A stretch of 64,000 nucleotides of DNA from Lachnospiraceae bacterium AC2029 (GTDB lineage: Bacteria > Bacillota > Clostridia > Lachnospirales > Lachnospiraceae). Positions 26,956 to 36,589 of this stretch are shown piece after piece. The position numbers were made by a program, and so were the translations under genes. Under the pieces are notes generated by a model. That model was not told the DNA's origin. It was given only the letters and a program-made list of their open reading frames with translations, and did not search any database. Position 1 is the first letter of the stretch. The number at the start of each line of letters is the position of its first letter. Location of the stretch: NCBI GenBank assembly GCA_000703065.1, contig JNLK01000001.1, positions 620,001 to 684,000 on the forward strand. Direction: 5' to 3'.

Positions 26956-28056
26956 TTATTCCTCCGGCCGGTATTCGTTCTCATAATCCTCCCAGTAGCT
27001 TCCGATCCGCTCCTGGTCAAGGCCTTCTCCGATGGCGATCACCACCGGCTGTCCCACCGGACTTCTTCTGACCTCCACCTTCTCAGGCGTTGCGTTGATC
27101 TCCGTCCACTCTCCGTCTTCGTCCGGTACGAAGCCCTTGATCCTGGAAAGCTTTCCGCAGTCCCCGTCCGAGAAGATCCTTCTCAGAAGCTCCGCGATGT
27201 CCCCTTCCGGAAGCTTCACGTGAAAGAAGAACACAGACCGGAAATCTCCCTCTTCCAGTACCTGTCTCTTCACGTAGGAGTAGTCTCTGCTTCCCGCCTT
27301 CACCAGCCGGTCCCAGTCCGCTTCCGAAAGTCCGCCTTCCGTCTTTCGCAGGATATCGGATTCCGAAAGCACTCTCCGGCATCCGATCTCAGACAGACAT
27401 TCATTCAGATACTCCGTGACATGATGCACGTCCTCCTCCGTCAGCTGCTCCGCCTTGCTGTAGACCACGCAGCCTGCCTTCGTCAGTTCCTCCGCCAGGA
27501 TGTACCGTGCATCCGGCGAAAGACTGCCCGCAGTCTCTGTGCCGCCGCCTGCTTCCGCGCTGCTGCCTGCTTCTGCGCCGCTGTCTGCCACATCCGCGCC
27601 ATCTGCTGCCCCTGTGCCTCTGCCTGACGCATCCGCGCCACTGTCTGCGGTCCGCAGCTGTCGCTGAATGGCATCTGCGTCCACCACCGTGACCACATTT
27701 CCCAGGGATAGCATCCGGTCCAGCGGCTCCTCATAAAGAAGATCCAGAAATTCATCCACGTCAAATACGCCGGAGGGTTCCACGATCACCCGGTCATACC
27801 GGTCGATCCCCATGGCGATCAGCTTCGTTTTCAGCCGTCGCCGGTGGCAGTCCGGATCTCCGCCGATGACCATTTCCATGCGGCACTGCTCCGACAGTTC
27901 TCTGTGGAGAAGCATCAGGTCCACATTGATGGCTCCGTAGTCATTTTCAATGATCCCGATTCGCTCGCCTCTCCGGATCAGTTCTCTGGCATAGTCCAGA
28001 ATATATGTGGTTTTGCCGGCTCCGAGAAAGCCCGTCACCAGATCCACCTTCGTCAT
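26956..28056 (-). CDS. CobW/P47K-family GTPase with low-complexity insert
   Basis: 366 residues. Walker A GFLGAGKTT at 8-16, IIENDYGAINVD, then EPSGVFDVDEFLDLL and the C-terminal CobW_C-type domain ending before SYWEDYENEYRPEE. COG0523 proteins are GTP-dependent metallochaperones. The canonical GCxCC metal motif is absent; GGDPDCHRRRLKTKL stands in its place with one Cys and one His. An Ala/Gly/Asp/Glu-rich insert of about 40 residues (DNA 27531-27655) splits the domain after VVDADAIQ. AAGAGG precedes the ATG; the longer reading from 28209 overlaps the upstream gene and is rejected. Neighbour to mntP, so a metal role is plausible. Confidence 0.85.
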   Translation of the reverse strand: MTKVDLVTGFLGAGKTTYILDYARELIRRGERIGIIENDYGAINVDLMLLHRELSEQCRMEMVIGGDPDCHRRRLKTKLIAMGIDRYDRVIVEPSGVFDVDEFLDLLYEEPLDRMLSLGNVVTVVDADAIQRQLRTADSGADASGRGTGAADGADVADSGAEAGSSAEAGGGTETAGSLSPDARYILAEELTKAGCVVYSKAEQLTEEDVHHVTEYLNECLSEIGCRRVLSESDILRKTEGGLSEADWDRLVKAGSRDYSYVKRQVLEEGDFRSVFFFHVKLPEGDIAELLRRIFSDGDCGKLSRIKGFVPDEDGEWTEINATPEKVEVRRSPVGQPVVIAIGEGLDQERIGSYWEDYENEYRPEE

Positions 28057-28075
28057 GCTTGTCCTCTTTTCATTA

Positions 28076-29053
28076 TCAGGTAAGTGCGATGATCCCCACG
28101 CCCAGTCCTCGTCTGCCATGGGCTCTCCGATGGGAGAAGAAAAGGCCCGGATACTCAAGCGTCGAAAGACCAGTGCAGAAAATGTTCTCTTCCCGAACTC
28201 CCGCGCCAATCAGTATTTCCCGGTTCAGGCGCCAGAGATCCAGGTACCAGTGAGCCTCCTGTTCCGAGGGACGGAGGATATCCTCCTGCTTCACCGGATG
28301 CTTCCCGGCCTCTTCGGCAACCGTATCGTCCACCTCATAGCCTTCCGGTCCTGCAGACGGCCCGATCATCACCCGGATATCTGCGGGATCGGATCCGTAG
28401 ACCTCCGACATTTTCCGGACGGTTACTGCTGCGATCCCCGCCACGGCTCCGCGCCAGCCGGCATGGGCTGATCCGACAACATTCCGGACCGGATCCGCGT
28501 AAAGGATCGGAACACAGTCCGCCGCAAATACCACCAGAGGAAGCCCCGGGACATTCGTGATCTGGGCATCATATCCCAACTTCTCCCTGACACGCAGAAC
28601 GCCTTCTCCCGCGTCCGCTTCCTCTACGACCAGCACCTCCGTTTTATGCACCTGGTCCAGCCCGGAGATCCTCCGCCAGTCCACACCCAGCGCCTCGCTG
28701 AGTCTCCTGTAATTCTCGAATACCTTGTCGTCTTCATCTCCGCGACGGATCGCCAGATTCATGGATTCATAGATTCCTTCACTGACGCCGCCCAGCCTTG
28801 TGGAGAAGCCCGCCCGGATCCCCGGAAGCCGGAAACCCTCCATGGAAATGACCGGCGTCTCACCGGTGGTGTCCAGTGTCACTCCGGGATGCTGCGAGAC
28901 CACGGCCTTCAGTTCCTCCAGAGTTCCCAGGGCCGGGATCCCGTCCATGGCGCCCTCCGCCGGGTTCCCATCTATGGCCCCCTCCGCGTGGATCCCATTC
29001 ACGGAAGCCTCCGCCGGACTACTGTTATGCAGTTGTCTGCCACTGTCCTGCAT
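28076..29053 (-). CDS. pgeF: PgeF/YfiH-family protein (laccase domain)
   Basis: 325 residues. The C-terminal 260 form the YfiH fold: FAADCVPILYADP, GSAHAGWRGAVAGI and IGPSAGPEGYEV supply the Cys and His ligands typical of the family. Members were called polyphenol oxidases and are now linked to adenosine cleavage and peptidoglycan-precursor editing. The N-terminus carries a repetitive stretch, roughly EGAxDGxPA repeated (DNA 28925-29020), absent from most homologues. AAAGGA lies about 6 bases before the ATG. It is 19 bases upstream of the CobW gene. Confidence 0.87.
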   Translation of the reverse strand: MQDSGRQLHNSSPAEASVNGIHAEGAIDGNPAEGAMDGIPALGTLEELKAVVSQHPGVTLDTTGETPVISMEGFRLPGIRAGFSTRLGGVSEGIYESMNLAIRRGDEDDKVFENYRRLSEALGVDWRRISGLDQVHKTEVLVVEEADAGEGVLRVREKLGYDAQITNVPGLPLVVFAADCVPILYADPVRNVVGSAHAGWRGAVAGIAAVTVRKMSEVYGSDPADIRVMIGPSAGPEGYEVDDTVAEEAGKHPVKQEDILRPSEQEAHWYLDLWRLNREILIGAGVREENIFCTGLSTLEYPGLFFSHRRAHGRRGLGVGIIALT

Positions 29054-29089
29054 CCTTTATCCTTTACTCTATCTTCTATCGTTCCTCTG

Positions 29090-30433
29090 TCATCTCAGAA
29101 TATCCGTCATTCCTTCCGTATCTCCGCTTCCTTCAGACACACCGTCATACAGTCCCTGCCGGCTTTGCTGATCCTGCTGACCCTGCTGGCTATATACATT
29201 CACCTGCTTGCCAAATATACTTACCTGCTGACCCTGCTGCCCCTGCCGGCCGTATACATTTGTCTGCTGGCCATATCCGGCAGTCTTCTGTGTCTGCTGA
29301 CCATAAACATTTGTCTGCTGACCATACCCGGCAGTCTTCTGTGTCTGCTGACCATAAACATTTGTCTGCTGGCCATACCCGGCGGTCTGCTGCCCCTGCT
29401 GGCCGTATCCGTTCGTCTGCCGGCCCTGCTGCCCATAAACATTTGTCTGCTGACCATATCCGGCGGTCTGCTGCCCCTGCCGGCCGTATCCGTTCGTCTG
29501 CTGGCCCTGCTGCCCATAAACGTTTGTCTGCTGACCATACCCGGCGGTCTGCTGCCCCTGCTGGCCATACGGATTTACCTTCTGCACATATCCGCCGTAC
29601 TGCTGCTGCAGATACGCCGGCTGGTACGGAGTTCCGTGACCGGCCGCCTGCTGCATATAATACGGAGTCTGATACGCCTGATAGAAAGGCACCCGATACA
29701 CGGGCTGCTGATAGGTTCTGTAGATCGGCGTATCATTTTTCGAAGCCGCATGGATCTGAACCAACACCGCAACATCCATGGCGAGCACAAATGCAATGAA
29801 AATGACGGTCATTGCCTGACTCTCCATCATCGCACAGAAATCATAGAAACCGTGAAGCAACGTTGCCACGGTCCAGCCAAGCCACAGATTCCGGGTCTTT
29901 CTTCCCTTGTTTCCGGCCACTTCATAGAATTTCGCAAGTCCGTAGAAATATCCCATGTATACGCCAAAGGACGCATGCGCCGGAATCGCAGTTAACGCAC
30001 GGAACATCCCTGTACCCGGCCCGAACCTGAACACATAAATGATGTTCTCCACCAGCGCAAAGCCCAAAGAAACTGCGACAGAATATACGATTCCGTCAAA
30101 GGTATAGTTAAATTCCCTGTGCTTCCAGGTTGATATTTTGAGTCCGAGATACTTTCCCGTCTCTTCCACTACAGCCACACCGATAAAGGCCGTAAATGCC
30201 ACTCTCACCCATTCAGTTGTCCGCATCATATTTTCGCTGATGAAGGACAGCGTCCCCCATTCCAGAAGCAGACTGAATCCCGTGGAAAGCGCTCCGAAGA
30301 ACACACACTTCAATATAAGTCCGATCGGCTCCTTCTCCGTTTTGTCCCTCGTATAAATGAAGATCATGAGCGCTATAGGCGGAAGCGCCGCGATCAGCGC
30401 CAGAACCCAGCTTGGATTGCCCATTCTCGGCAT
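29090..30433 (-). CDS. PrsW-family intramembrane protease with Tyr/Gly/Gln-rich repeat tail
   Basis: 447 residues. The first 235 are polytopic with PrsW motifs: [10 protein letters not shown] (EExxK), [13 protein letters not shown] and LLHGFYDF. Such proteases cleave membrane substrates; B. subtilis PrsW acts on anti-sigma RsiW. From about residue 270 the protein becomes almost entirely Tyr, Gly, Gln, Asn and Thr, built from repeats of [12 protein letters not shown] and GYGQQGQQT[AN] (units of 17 and 10 residues; 51 and 30 bases in DNA, 29230-29580). Composition is like low-complexity prion-like tails. It would face the cytoplasm or exterior depending on helix count. AAGGAGG is 8 bases before the ATG. 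Confidence 0.88.
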   Translation of the reverse strand: MPRMGNPSWVLALIAALPPIALMIFIYTRDKTEKEPIGLILKCVFFGALSTGFSLLLEWGTLSFISENMMRTTEWVRVAFTAFIGVAVVEETGKYLGLKISTWKHREFNYTFDGIVYSVAVSLGFALVENIIYVFRFGPGTGMFRALTAIPAHASFGVYMGYFYGLAKFYEVAGNKGRKTRNLWLGWTVATLLHGFYDFCAMMESQAMTVIFIAFVLAMDVAVLVQIHAASKNDTPIYRTYQQPVYRVPFYQAYQTPYYMQQAAGHGTPYQPAYLQQQYGGYVQKVNPYGQQGQQTAGYGQQTNVYGQQGQQTNGYGRQGQQTAGYGQQTNVYGQQGRQTNGYGQQGQQTAGYGQQTNVYGQQTQKTAGYGQQTNVYGQQTQKTAGYGQQTNVYGRQGQQGQQVSIFGKQVNVYSQQGQQDQQSRQGLYDGVSEGSGDTEGMTDILR

Positions 30434-30448
30434 AGTTTTCTCCTCCTT

Positions 30449-31438
30449 TTATACCCGGATATCCAGATACTCCGTCTCTCCGGAAATGACTGCGTCAGGG
30501 CCGCCGGCCGGAAGGAACACCGTATCTCCCTTGCACACTGGCAGGCTCTCCCCGCCTGCGTCAAGCTGTCCGCTGCCATCGATAAAAAGCAGCACGCGGA
30601 AGCTGTCATCAATTTTCGTCAAATGGGTTTCCCTCCACACTTTACAGCGTTCCACCGTAAAGTACCTGCAGGATTTCAGAAGCTCACTTTCGCAGCCCTC
30701 CTGCCGACGGACCACACGCTCCATCGATCCGTCTTCGGCGCCAACCTGCTTTGCGGCAGAACGATTCATCACGCGAAGGGCCTGTTCCACATGGAGCGGT
30801 CTTTTCTTCCCGTCCGCACCCACGCGGTTATAGTCATACAGACGATAGGTGATATTGCTGCTCTCCTGTACCTCAGCCACCAGGGCGCCCGCTCCGATGG
30901 CATGCACCGTTCCGGATGCGATATAGAAGAGATCTCCCGGCCGGATCGGAACATAGTTCAGCAGTTCCTCGATGCTTCCGTCCTCCGCTGCCGCCCGGAC
31001 CTCCTCCTCCGTCACATCCCGTCGGAAACCGTGGACCAGCTTTGCATCCGGCGTTGCCTGAAGCACGTACCACATTTCCGTCTTTCCGAGACTGTTCTCG
31101 TATTTCAGGGCATAGTCGTCATCCGGATGCACCTGTACGGACAGGTCCTTCGCCGCATCGATCAGCTTTACCAGGATCGGCAGCTCCGCCTTCCCGCCGG
31201 TCAGCTCCAGCGACCTTGCTCCCAGAGCTTCCGGGTGCTCCTTCAGAAAATGCGCCAGTGTCCGTCCGTCATACGCCCCGCCGACGATCACACTCGGTCC
31301 GTCCGGATGAGTGGAACATTCCCAGGTTTCCGCCAGGGGCTCCACTTCAAACTTCTTTCCATATTCTTCTTTCAGTCGGTTCCCGCCCCAGAGATAATCC
31401 TTTGGAGCCGGGGACAGTTTCAACGGCATGCGTTCCAT
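30449..31438 (-). CDS. manA: mannose-6-phosphate isomerase
   Basis: 329 residues, class I type. Zn ligands appear in QVHPDD, in GKTEMWYVL (Glu) and in SGTVHAIGAG; the C-terminal cupin carries DRLYDYNRV-like YDYNRVGADGK. It interconverts mannose-6-phosphate and fructose-6-phosphate. Length is normal for the short Firmicutes form. GGAGG lies 11 bases before the ATG. It sits 29 bases after the copper ATPase gene and 15 before prsW in one run. Confidence 0.93.
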   Translation of the reverse strand: MERMPLKLSPAPKDYLWGGNRLKEEYGKKFEVEPLAETWECSTHPDGPSVIVGGAYDGRTLAHFLKEHPEALGARSLELTGGKAELPILVKLIDAAKDLSVQVHPDDDYALKYENSLGKTEMWYVLQATPDAKLVHGFRRDVTEEEVRAAAEDGSIEELLNYVPIRPGDLFYIASGTVHAIGAGALVAEVQESSNITYRLYDYNRVGADGKKRPLHVEQALRVMNRSAAKQVGAEDGSMERVVRRQEGCESELLKSCRYFTVERCKVWRETHLTKIDDSFRVLLFIDGSGQLDAGGESLPVCKGDTVFLPAGGPDAVISGETEYLDIRV

Positions 31439-31467
31439 TTACGCCTGATCCTCCATTTGTTTCTATT

Positions 31468-31677
31468 CTATGCGATTCCGCAGTATTCGAAATCCTTTGC
31501 TTCCACTGCAGCCCGTACCGCTGCCTCATCCACCTCTCCGGATACCGTCAGAACAGCGGTTCCACTGTCATGGCTGACTACCGCTTCCTCTACAAAATCC
31601 AAAGCCTCCAGCGCCTTCTTCACGGTTGCCTCACAGTGGCCGCACATCATTCCCCTGATCGATACTGTCTTTGTCAT
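31468..31677 (-). CDS. possible in-frame internal product: CopZ-like chaperone
   Basis: The last 69 codons of the copper ATPase gene start with ATG (31677) preceded by AAGGAG and AAGGA at good spacing inside the coding sequence. The segment is one complete HMA domain with GMMCGHC. Separate translation would give a free copper chaperone from the same mRNA. E. coli copA makes a CopZ-like product by frameshifting, so a second product from an ATPase gene has precedent. This start is a prediction. Confidence 0.4.
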   Translation of the reverse strand: MTKTVSIRGMMCGHCEATVKKALEALDFVEEAVVSHDSGTAVLTVSGEVDEAAVRAAVEAKDFEYCGIA

Positions 31678-34164
31678 ATTTGTCCTTCTCTCCTTTTCTT
31701 CGTTATATACTTCGATTGCCTTCGTCACTTCCTCTTCGATCGTTTTCTTCCTTCGCGCAGGTCTGTCCTTTCCGGGATCCTTCGGCTTCAGAAGATTCAG
31801 CCGCAGGGCGTTCATGCACACCGTAAAGCTGGACAGACTCATGGCAGCCGCGCCGATCATGGGGTTCAGCTTCCATGGAAAGAGCCCTGCCGCAAGGGGA
31901 ATACAGAGCATATTATAGAAAAATGCCCAGAACAGATTCTGATGAATGTTCCGCAGAGTCCCGCGGCTCAGCCGGATGGCTGCCGCCACATCCGAAAGAC
32001 TGCTGTTCATCAGAACGATATCCGCGCTGTCGATGGCCACATCCGTTCCGGCGCCGATGGCGATCCCGGTATCCGCACGGGTCAGGGCCGGAGCATCGTT
32101 GATCCCGTCTCCCACCATGGCCACTCTGCCACAGGACTGCAGAGCACGTACCACTGCTTCCTTTCCGTCCGGAAGGACTCCTGCCACCACATGACGGACT
32201 CCTGCTTCCTCCGCTATGGCCTTCGCTGTCCGCTCGTTGTCTCCGGTCAGCATGACGACTTCCGTTCCCAGCTTCTGCAGCTGACGGACCGCATCCTTCG
32301 AGTCGGTCCGAAGGGTATCCGCCACGGCTATGATACCGATCAACCTGCCATCCTCTGCAAAATAAAGGGGCGTCTTTCCCATGACCGAAAGGGCATCTCC
32401 CCGTTCCTTCCATTCCGGATCCAGGATCCCTTCGCCGGTCAGAAAGCTTCCGCTTCCGCCCAGGAGCCTGTGTCCTGCCAGAGAGGCCGTCACTCCGTTC
32501 CCCGGAAGAGCCCGGAAATCTGTAATCTCCACTCTCTCATTCCCGGCATTTCCCGCAGTCCCCGCAGTTGATGCATCCATTGCTTTTCCTGCGGTTCCCG
32601 GATCTCCTGCTTTTCCTGCAGCTCCCACACTCATCGCATCCACTTCAGTGTTCTCGTTCGCCGCACTTCCCACAGCTCCGGCAGCAGCCGCTCTCGCAAC
32701 CACCGCCCTGGCCAGCGGATGTTCACTCCGCGACTCCAGCAGCCCGGCCTTACGCAGGAGTTCTTCCTCGGTGCAGCCCTCCGCCGGAAGGATGTCCGTC
32801 ACGGAAGGGGTTCCCTCCGTAAGCGTTCCGGTCTTGTCCAGAACCACGATATCCACCTTCCCGGCCTGCTCCAGGGCTTCGCCGGTCTTAAAGAGGATCC
32901 CGTTCTTCGCACCGACCCCATTTCCCACCATGATGGCAACGGGTGTCGCCAGTCCCAGCGCACAGGGACAGGAGATCACCAGCACGGAAATGCCCCGCGC
33001 AAGGGCAAAGGTCGCACTCTCTCCTGCGATCAGCCACCCCACGATCACAACCAGCGCGATAGCGATCACCACCGGAACGAAGACTCCGGACACCCGGTCT
33101 GCGATCCGGGCGATAGGCGCTTTGGTTGCCGCCGCGTCCGAAACCATCCGGATGACCTGACTGAGGGTGGTATCCTCCCCCACCCGGGTCGCGCTGCACT
33201 GCAGATACCCGGATCGGTTAAAGGTCCCGGCACTGACCCGATCCCCGACTCCTTTATCCACAGGCACCGACTCTCCGGTCAGCGCCGATTCATCCAACGC
33301 ACTCTCCCCGTCCGTGATGACACCGTCCACGGGGACCGCTTCTCCGGGACGCACTGCAAATGCGTCTCCGACCCGAACCTCCTCGATGGCAACTTCCACT
33401 TTCTTTCCGTCACGGATCAGAGTGGCCGTCTTCGGAGCAAGCCGCATAAGACTGCGGAGCGCATTTGTCGTTCTCCCCTTGGAGAGAGACTCCAGCAGCT
33501 TACCCACCGTGATCAGCGCCGGTATCATGGCTGCGGATTCAAAGTAGAGGGAATTATGATATAGCTCCATGATTTCCGCATCCGGAGCACCATTTGCCAG
33601 CAGGTCGCCGATCCGGATCAGGATCACGACGCTCCAGGCAAATGAGACCGTAGACCCCAGCGCCACCAGTGTATCCATGTTCGGAGTTCCGTGAAGGAGT
33701 GAACGGAATCCGCCGGTAAAGAACTGGCCGTTGATGATCATTACAATGGCTGCAAGAAGCAGCTGGATCACCGCCAGGCCTGCCACATTTCCTTCGATCC
33801 AAGAAGGAAGCGGCAGTCCCAGCATATGATGTCCCATGGTGATATACATGAGCACCACCAGAACGATGACCGATGCGATGAGGCGCTTCTTCCGCTTCGG
33901 AAGCTCCGAATCCTGCAGCTGGGCTTCACTGAAGGTTTCTCCGCCACCCGCTCTCTCCGGAGCCGCACCGCGGAGCGCCGCCCCGTATCCGGCCTTTGTG
34001 ACCGCTTCAATCACCGCCCGCGGATCTGCGGTTCCTTCCACACCCATGGAATTCGTAAGGAGGCTCACGGAACAGACGGTCACGCCCGGCACGCCGGACA
34101 CCGCCTTCTCCACGCGGTTCTGACATGCCGCGCAACTCATTCCTGTGACTGTATACTGCTCCAT
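31468..34164 (-). CDS. copA: copper-exporting P1B-type ATPase with N- and C-terminal HMA domains
   Basis: 898 residues. N-terminal HMA domain (TGMSCAAC), eight-helix core, actuator TGES, CPC in SCPCALGLA near 400, phosphorylation site DKTGTLTEG near 443, SEHPLA in the nucleotide domain, GDGINDAPAL hinge. A second HMA domain (RGMMCGHC) is fused at the C-terminus beyond a charged linker. An Ala/Gly-rich insert (AGKAGDPGTAGKA...; DNA about 32520-32680) interrupts the nucleotide domain just after SEHPLARAVVARAAAAG. It exports Cu(I) from the cytoplasm. No CopY-type regulator is adjacent. Confidence 0.93.
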   Translation of the reverse strand: MEQYTVTGMSCAACQNRVEKAVSGVPGVTVCSVSLLTNSMGVEGTADPRAVIEAVTKAGYGAALRGAAPERAGGGETFSEAQLQDSELPKRKKRLIASVIVLVVLMYITMGHHMLGLPLPSWIEGNVAGLAVIQLLLAAIVMIINGQFFTGGFRSLLHGTPNMDTLVALGSTVSFAWSVVILIRIGDLLANGAPDAEIMELYHNSLYFESAAMIPALITVGKLLESLSKGRTTNALRSLMRLAPKTATLIRDGKKVEVAIEEVRVGDAFAVRPGEAVPVDGVITDGESALDESALTGESVPVDKGVGDRVSAGTFNRSGYLQCSATRVGEDTTLSQVIRMVSDAAATKAPIARIADRVSGVFVPVVIAIALVVIVGWLIAGESATFALARGISVLVISCPCALGLATPVAIMVGNGVGAKNGILFKTGEALEQAGKVDIVVLDKTGTLTEGTPSVTDILPAEGCTEEELLRKAGLLESRSEHPLARAVVARAAAAGAVGSAANENTEVDAMSVGAAGKAGDPGTAGKAMDASTAGTAGNAGNERVEITDFRALPGNGVTASLAGHRLLGGSGSFLTGEGILDPEWKERGDALSVMGKTPLYFAEDGRLIGIIAVADTLRTDSKDAVRQLQKLGTEVVMLTGDNERTAKAIAEEAGVRHVVAGVLPDGKEAVVRALQSCGRVAMVGDGINDAPALTRADTGIAIGAGTDVAIDSADIVLMNSSLSDVAAAIRLSRGTLRNIHQNLFWAFFYNMLCIPLAAGLFPWKLNPMIGAAAMSLSSFTVCMNALRLNLLKPKDPGKDRPARRKKTIEEEVTKAIEVYNEEKERRTNMTKTVSIRGMMCGHCEATVKKALEALDFVEEAVVSHDSGTAVLTVSGEVDEAAVRAAVEAKDFEYCGIA

Positions 34165-34212
34165 ATGGGTATGACCATAGCAAAGAAGGGAACAGCCAGG
34201 CTGCCACTTGGC

Positions 34213-36483
34213 CTACTTGTCCCCTTTCCCGCTTTTATCCTTTTCTTTGTTCTTTTTATCTGAAGATCTATCCTTGTTCTTTTTATCCTCAGCCTTCTTC
34301 TCCGCGGCCTTCTTCTCTGCGGCCTTCTTCTCCGCGGCCTTCTTCTCCGCGGCCTTCTTCTCCGCAGCTTTCTTCTCCACAGCCTTCTTCTCAGCCTGTT
34401 TTTTAGCAGCCTTTTTCTCTGCCCTTGCCGCTTCCATTCTGGCCGCTTCCGCTTCTGCCTTTGCCGCCTTGGCCTTTGCCTCCGCTTCTGCCTTTAAAGC
34501 TTCCATCTTCGCCACTTCCGCCATGGCCGCTTCCACTTCCGCTCTTGCGGCTTCCGCCTCTGCCTTTGCTGTTTCTGCCTTTTCGATCTCCGCTATTGCT
34601 TCTGCTTCCGCCTTCTCGATCTCTGCCTTTGCTTCCGCTTCCGCCTTCTCGAATGCCGCCTGTGCTTCCTCTTCCTTTGCCTTAGCGATCACTTCCGGTA
34701 CCCGGTTTTCGATGACCGGATCGATATATTTCTCCTGATAGAATTTCTTCAGTGCGAGGTACTCCACGCTTACGGGATCCAGAACATCTCCGTGCATTTC
34801 ATCGAAGGTCTGGTCCGAACCGGTTCTCTTTACCACATGACGTGCGATATTTGCCGAATGATCTGCAATGCTGTCAAAGCTGTTCACCAGATCATAGAGG
34901 ACCACGCCGCCGTTGACTCCGCAGTCACCCTCCTGCAGACGCTCCACATGTCGGGACTGGATCAGTTCCCGGAGCTCCACGACCACCTCAGAAAGGGGAT
35001 CCACGCGGAAGGCCAGATTCTCCTTATCTTCATCAAAGGCCTCGAAGGCCATATTGATCGCATCTGAAGCCGCCGCGGAGATCACGGTGATCTCCGCCTG
35101 ACCGGCAGGTGAAAATGTCACCTTCAGATCCTGTCTGTCCTGGGCTGCATAAGCGATCCGGACACAGCAGTCTCCGATCCGCTCGTAGTCGGAAATGCAG
35201 TTCAGCACCTCCGTCATCAGCAGCTTATTGTCCGGCGTCAGCCGTTCAGGGGCGATCCGGAGCACGTAGTCCGTCATGACCGTCTCACAGCGGTCGATAA
35301 AGCTTTCATTGTCCTTGATCTGATTCAGCAGCTTCGTATCGAACTTCTCCAGAAGCGCCATGGACAGCTGGTAATTCTCCCTGATCTTCTCACCCATTTT
35401 CTGCATCAGGCGCTTGCACTGAACCAGTGCGATACCCGGTGTCTTCAGAAGCATGTCGTCCAGGCGCCGGATGTCCTCGTCGCCTACCAGCTCATCCTTG
35501 TCTCTCAGGATCTTTCCTGTCAGCGCCGCCATTTTATTGGAGAGCGGCAACAGGAGCACACTGATGATCAGGTTGAATGCCAGGTGCAGATTTGCGATGT
35601 CTCCGCGGTTCACCGGATTTGAAAAGCTTGAGATCCCCACCGTGTAGTAGATCCCGTAGATCACCAGCGAGATCAGGACCGCTCCGATGATATTGAACAG
35701 CAGATAACTGAGTGCCACTCGCTTCGCCTTCTTGTTGGCGCCGATGCCACCCAGGATAATGGTCATACATTTTCCGAGATTCTGTCCGATGATAATGGGA
35801 ATAGCCGTAGCGAAGGTTACGCTTCCGGTGGCCGAGAGCGCCTGCAGAATACCCACGGATGCACTGGAGCTCTGGATGATGGCCGTAATGACAAGACCGG
35901 TCAGGATACCTACCAGAGGATTCTCAAAGGATGTAAAGAAGCTCCGGAATTCCTCCGATTCCTTCAGTGGAGCAAATACTGCCTCCATCATGGTCATACC
36001 ATAGAACAGAGTTCCCAGTCCCACCAGGATCCCGGCGATATCCTTCACCTTCTGCTTCTTCACGAAAAAATACAATACTGCGCCGATGGCAACCAGCATG
36101 GGCGCGAAGGCCGAAGGCTTCAGAAGACGGAGCACGATATTTCCGGAGGAAAGGTCTCCCAGACGGAGGATCTGTGCCGTCATGGTACTTCCGACATTTG
36201 CACCGAATACGACAGGGATCGCCTGTCCAAGCTTCATGATTCCCGCATTTACGAAGCCGATCAGCATAATCGTTGTGGCGGCAGAGCTCTGAATAATAGC
36301 CGTTACAATACAACCAAGGCCCCAGCCTTTGATAGCGCCGACGCCTTTTCGCTTACTTGTTGTCAATGTTTCCAGAATTCTCCCCAGTCCCGAGCCTGCC
36401 AGCTTCTCCAGACAGGAGCCCATAAGGCTCATTCCGAAAAGGAACAGACCCACGCCACCAAAGAGTTCAAGTGCCGCTTCCAT
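34213..36483 (-). CDS. Na/phosphate cotransporter (NptA/YjbB type) with PhoU-like domain and AAEKK tail
   Basis: 756 residues. Two repeated transport halves carry QSSAATTIMLIGF and QSSSASVGILQAL (the QSSS motifs of the PF02690 family), then a PhoU-like helical domain from about 350 to 560. The last 170 residues are Ala/Glu/Lys-rich: first irregular EAEAKAEIEKAE helices, then about six exact AAEKK units encoded by 15-bp DNA repeats (34297-34395), ending in a Lys/Asp-rich tail. Phosphate import or export is expected. ATG at 36483 with AAGGA 8 bases upstream; the ATG at 36504 is less well placed. Confidence 0.88.
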   Translation of the reverse strand: MEAALELFGGVGLFLFGMSLMGSCLEKLAGSGLGRILETLTTSKRKGVGAIKGWGLGCIVTAIIQSSAATTIMLIGFVNAGIMKLGQAIPVVFGANVGSTMTAQILRLGDLSSGNIVLRLLKPSAFAPMLVAIGAVLYFFVKKQKVKDIAGILVGLGTLFYGMTMMEAVFAPLKESEEFRSFFTSFENPLVGILTGLVITAIIQSSSASVGILQALSATGSVTFATAIPIIIGQNLGKCMTIILGGIGANKKAKRVALSYLLFNIIGAVLISLVIYGIYYTVGISSFSNPVNRGDIANLHLAFNLIISVLLLPLSNKMAALTGKILRDKDELVGDEDIRRLDDMLLKTPGIALVQCKRLMQKMGEKIRENYQLSMALLEKFDTKLLNQIKDNESFIDRCETVMTDYVLRIAPERLTPDNKLLMTEVLNCISDYERIGDCCVRIAYAAQDRQDLKVTFSPAGQAEITVISAAASDAINMAFEAFDEDKENLAFRVDPLSEVVVELRELIQSRHVERLQEGDCGVNGGVVLYDLVNSFDSIADHSANIARHVVKRTGSDQTFDEMHGDVLDPVSVEYLALKKFYQEKYIDPVIENRVPEVIAKAKEEEAQAAFEKAEAEAKAEIEKAEAEAIAEIEKAETAKAEAEAARAEVEAAMAEVAKMEALKAEAEAKAKAAKAEAEAARMEAARAEKKAAKKQAEKKAVEKKAAEKKAAEKKAAEKKAAEKKAAEKKAEDKKNKDRSSDKKNKEKDKSGKGDK

Positions 36484-36589
36484 ATGTTGCTTCCTTACCT
36501 GCAAGTAAAAATGACTACCATAAGTATAAAGGAAATCCGGTGAAAAAACAACCGGTAGATTTCTAAATTAGAAGAAATCAGCAGAAACA

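Noticed and set aside
29230-29580. CRISPR-like array suggested by regular repeats
   Set aside because: The repeats are in frame within the prsW coding sequence, with no unique spacers and no cas genes anywhere in the window.
30623-31918. 431-residue plus-strand ORF opposite manA and copA
   Set aside because: Shadow of well-supported minus-strand genes; no start site or family resemblance. The same applies to the other long antisense frames in this GC-balanced region.
34208-34738. plus-strand ORF rich in Phe/Ser/Ala
   Set aside because: It is the antisense reading of the AAEKK and Ala/Glu repeats of the phosphate transporter.
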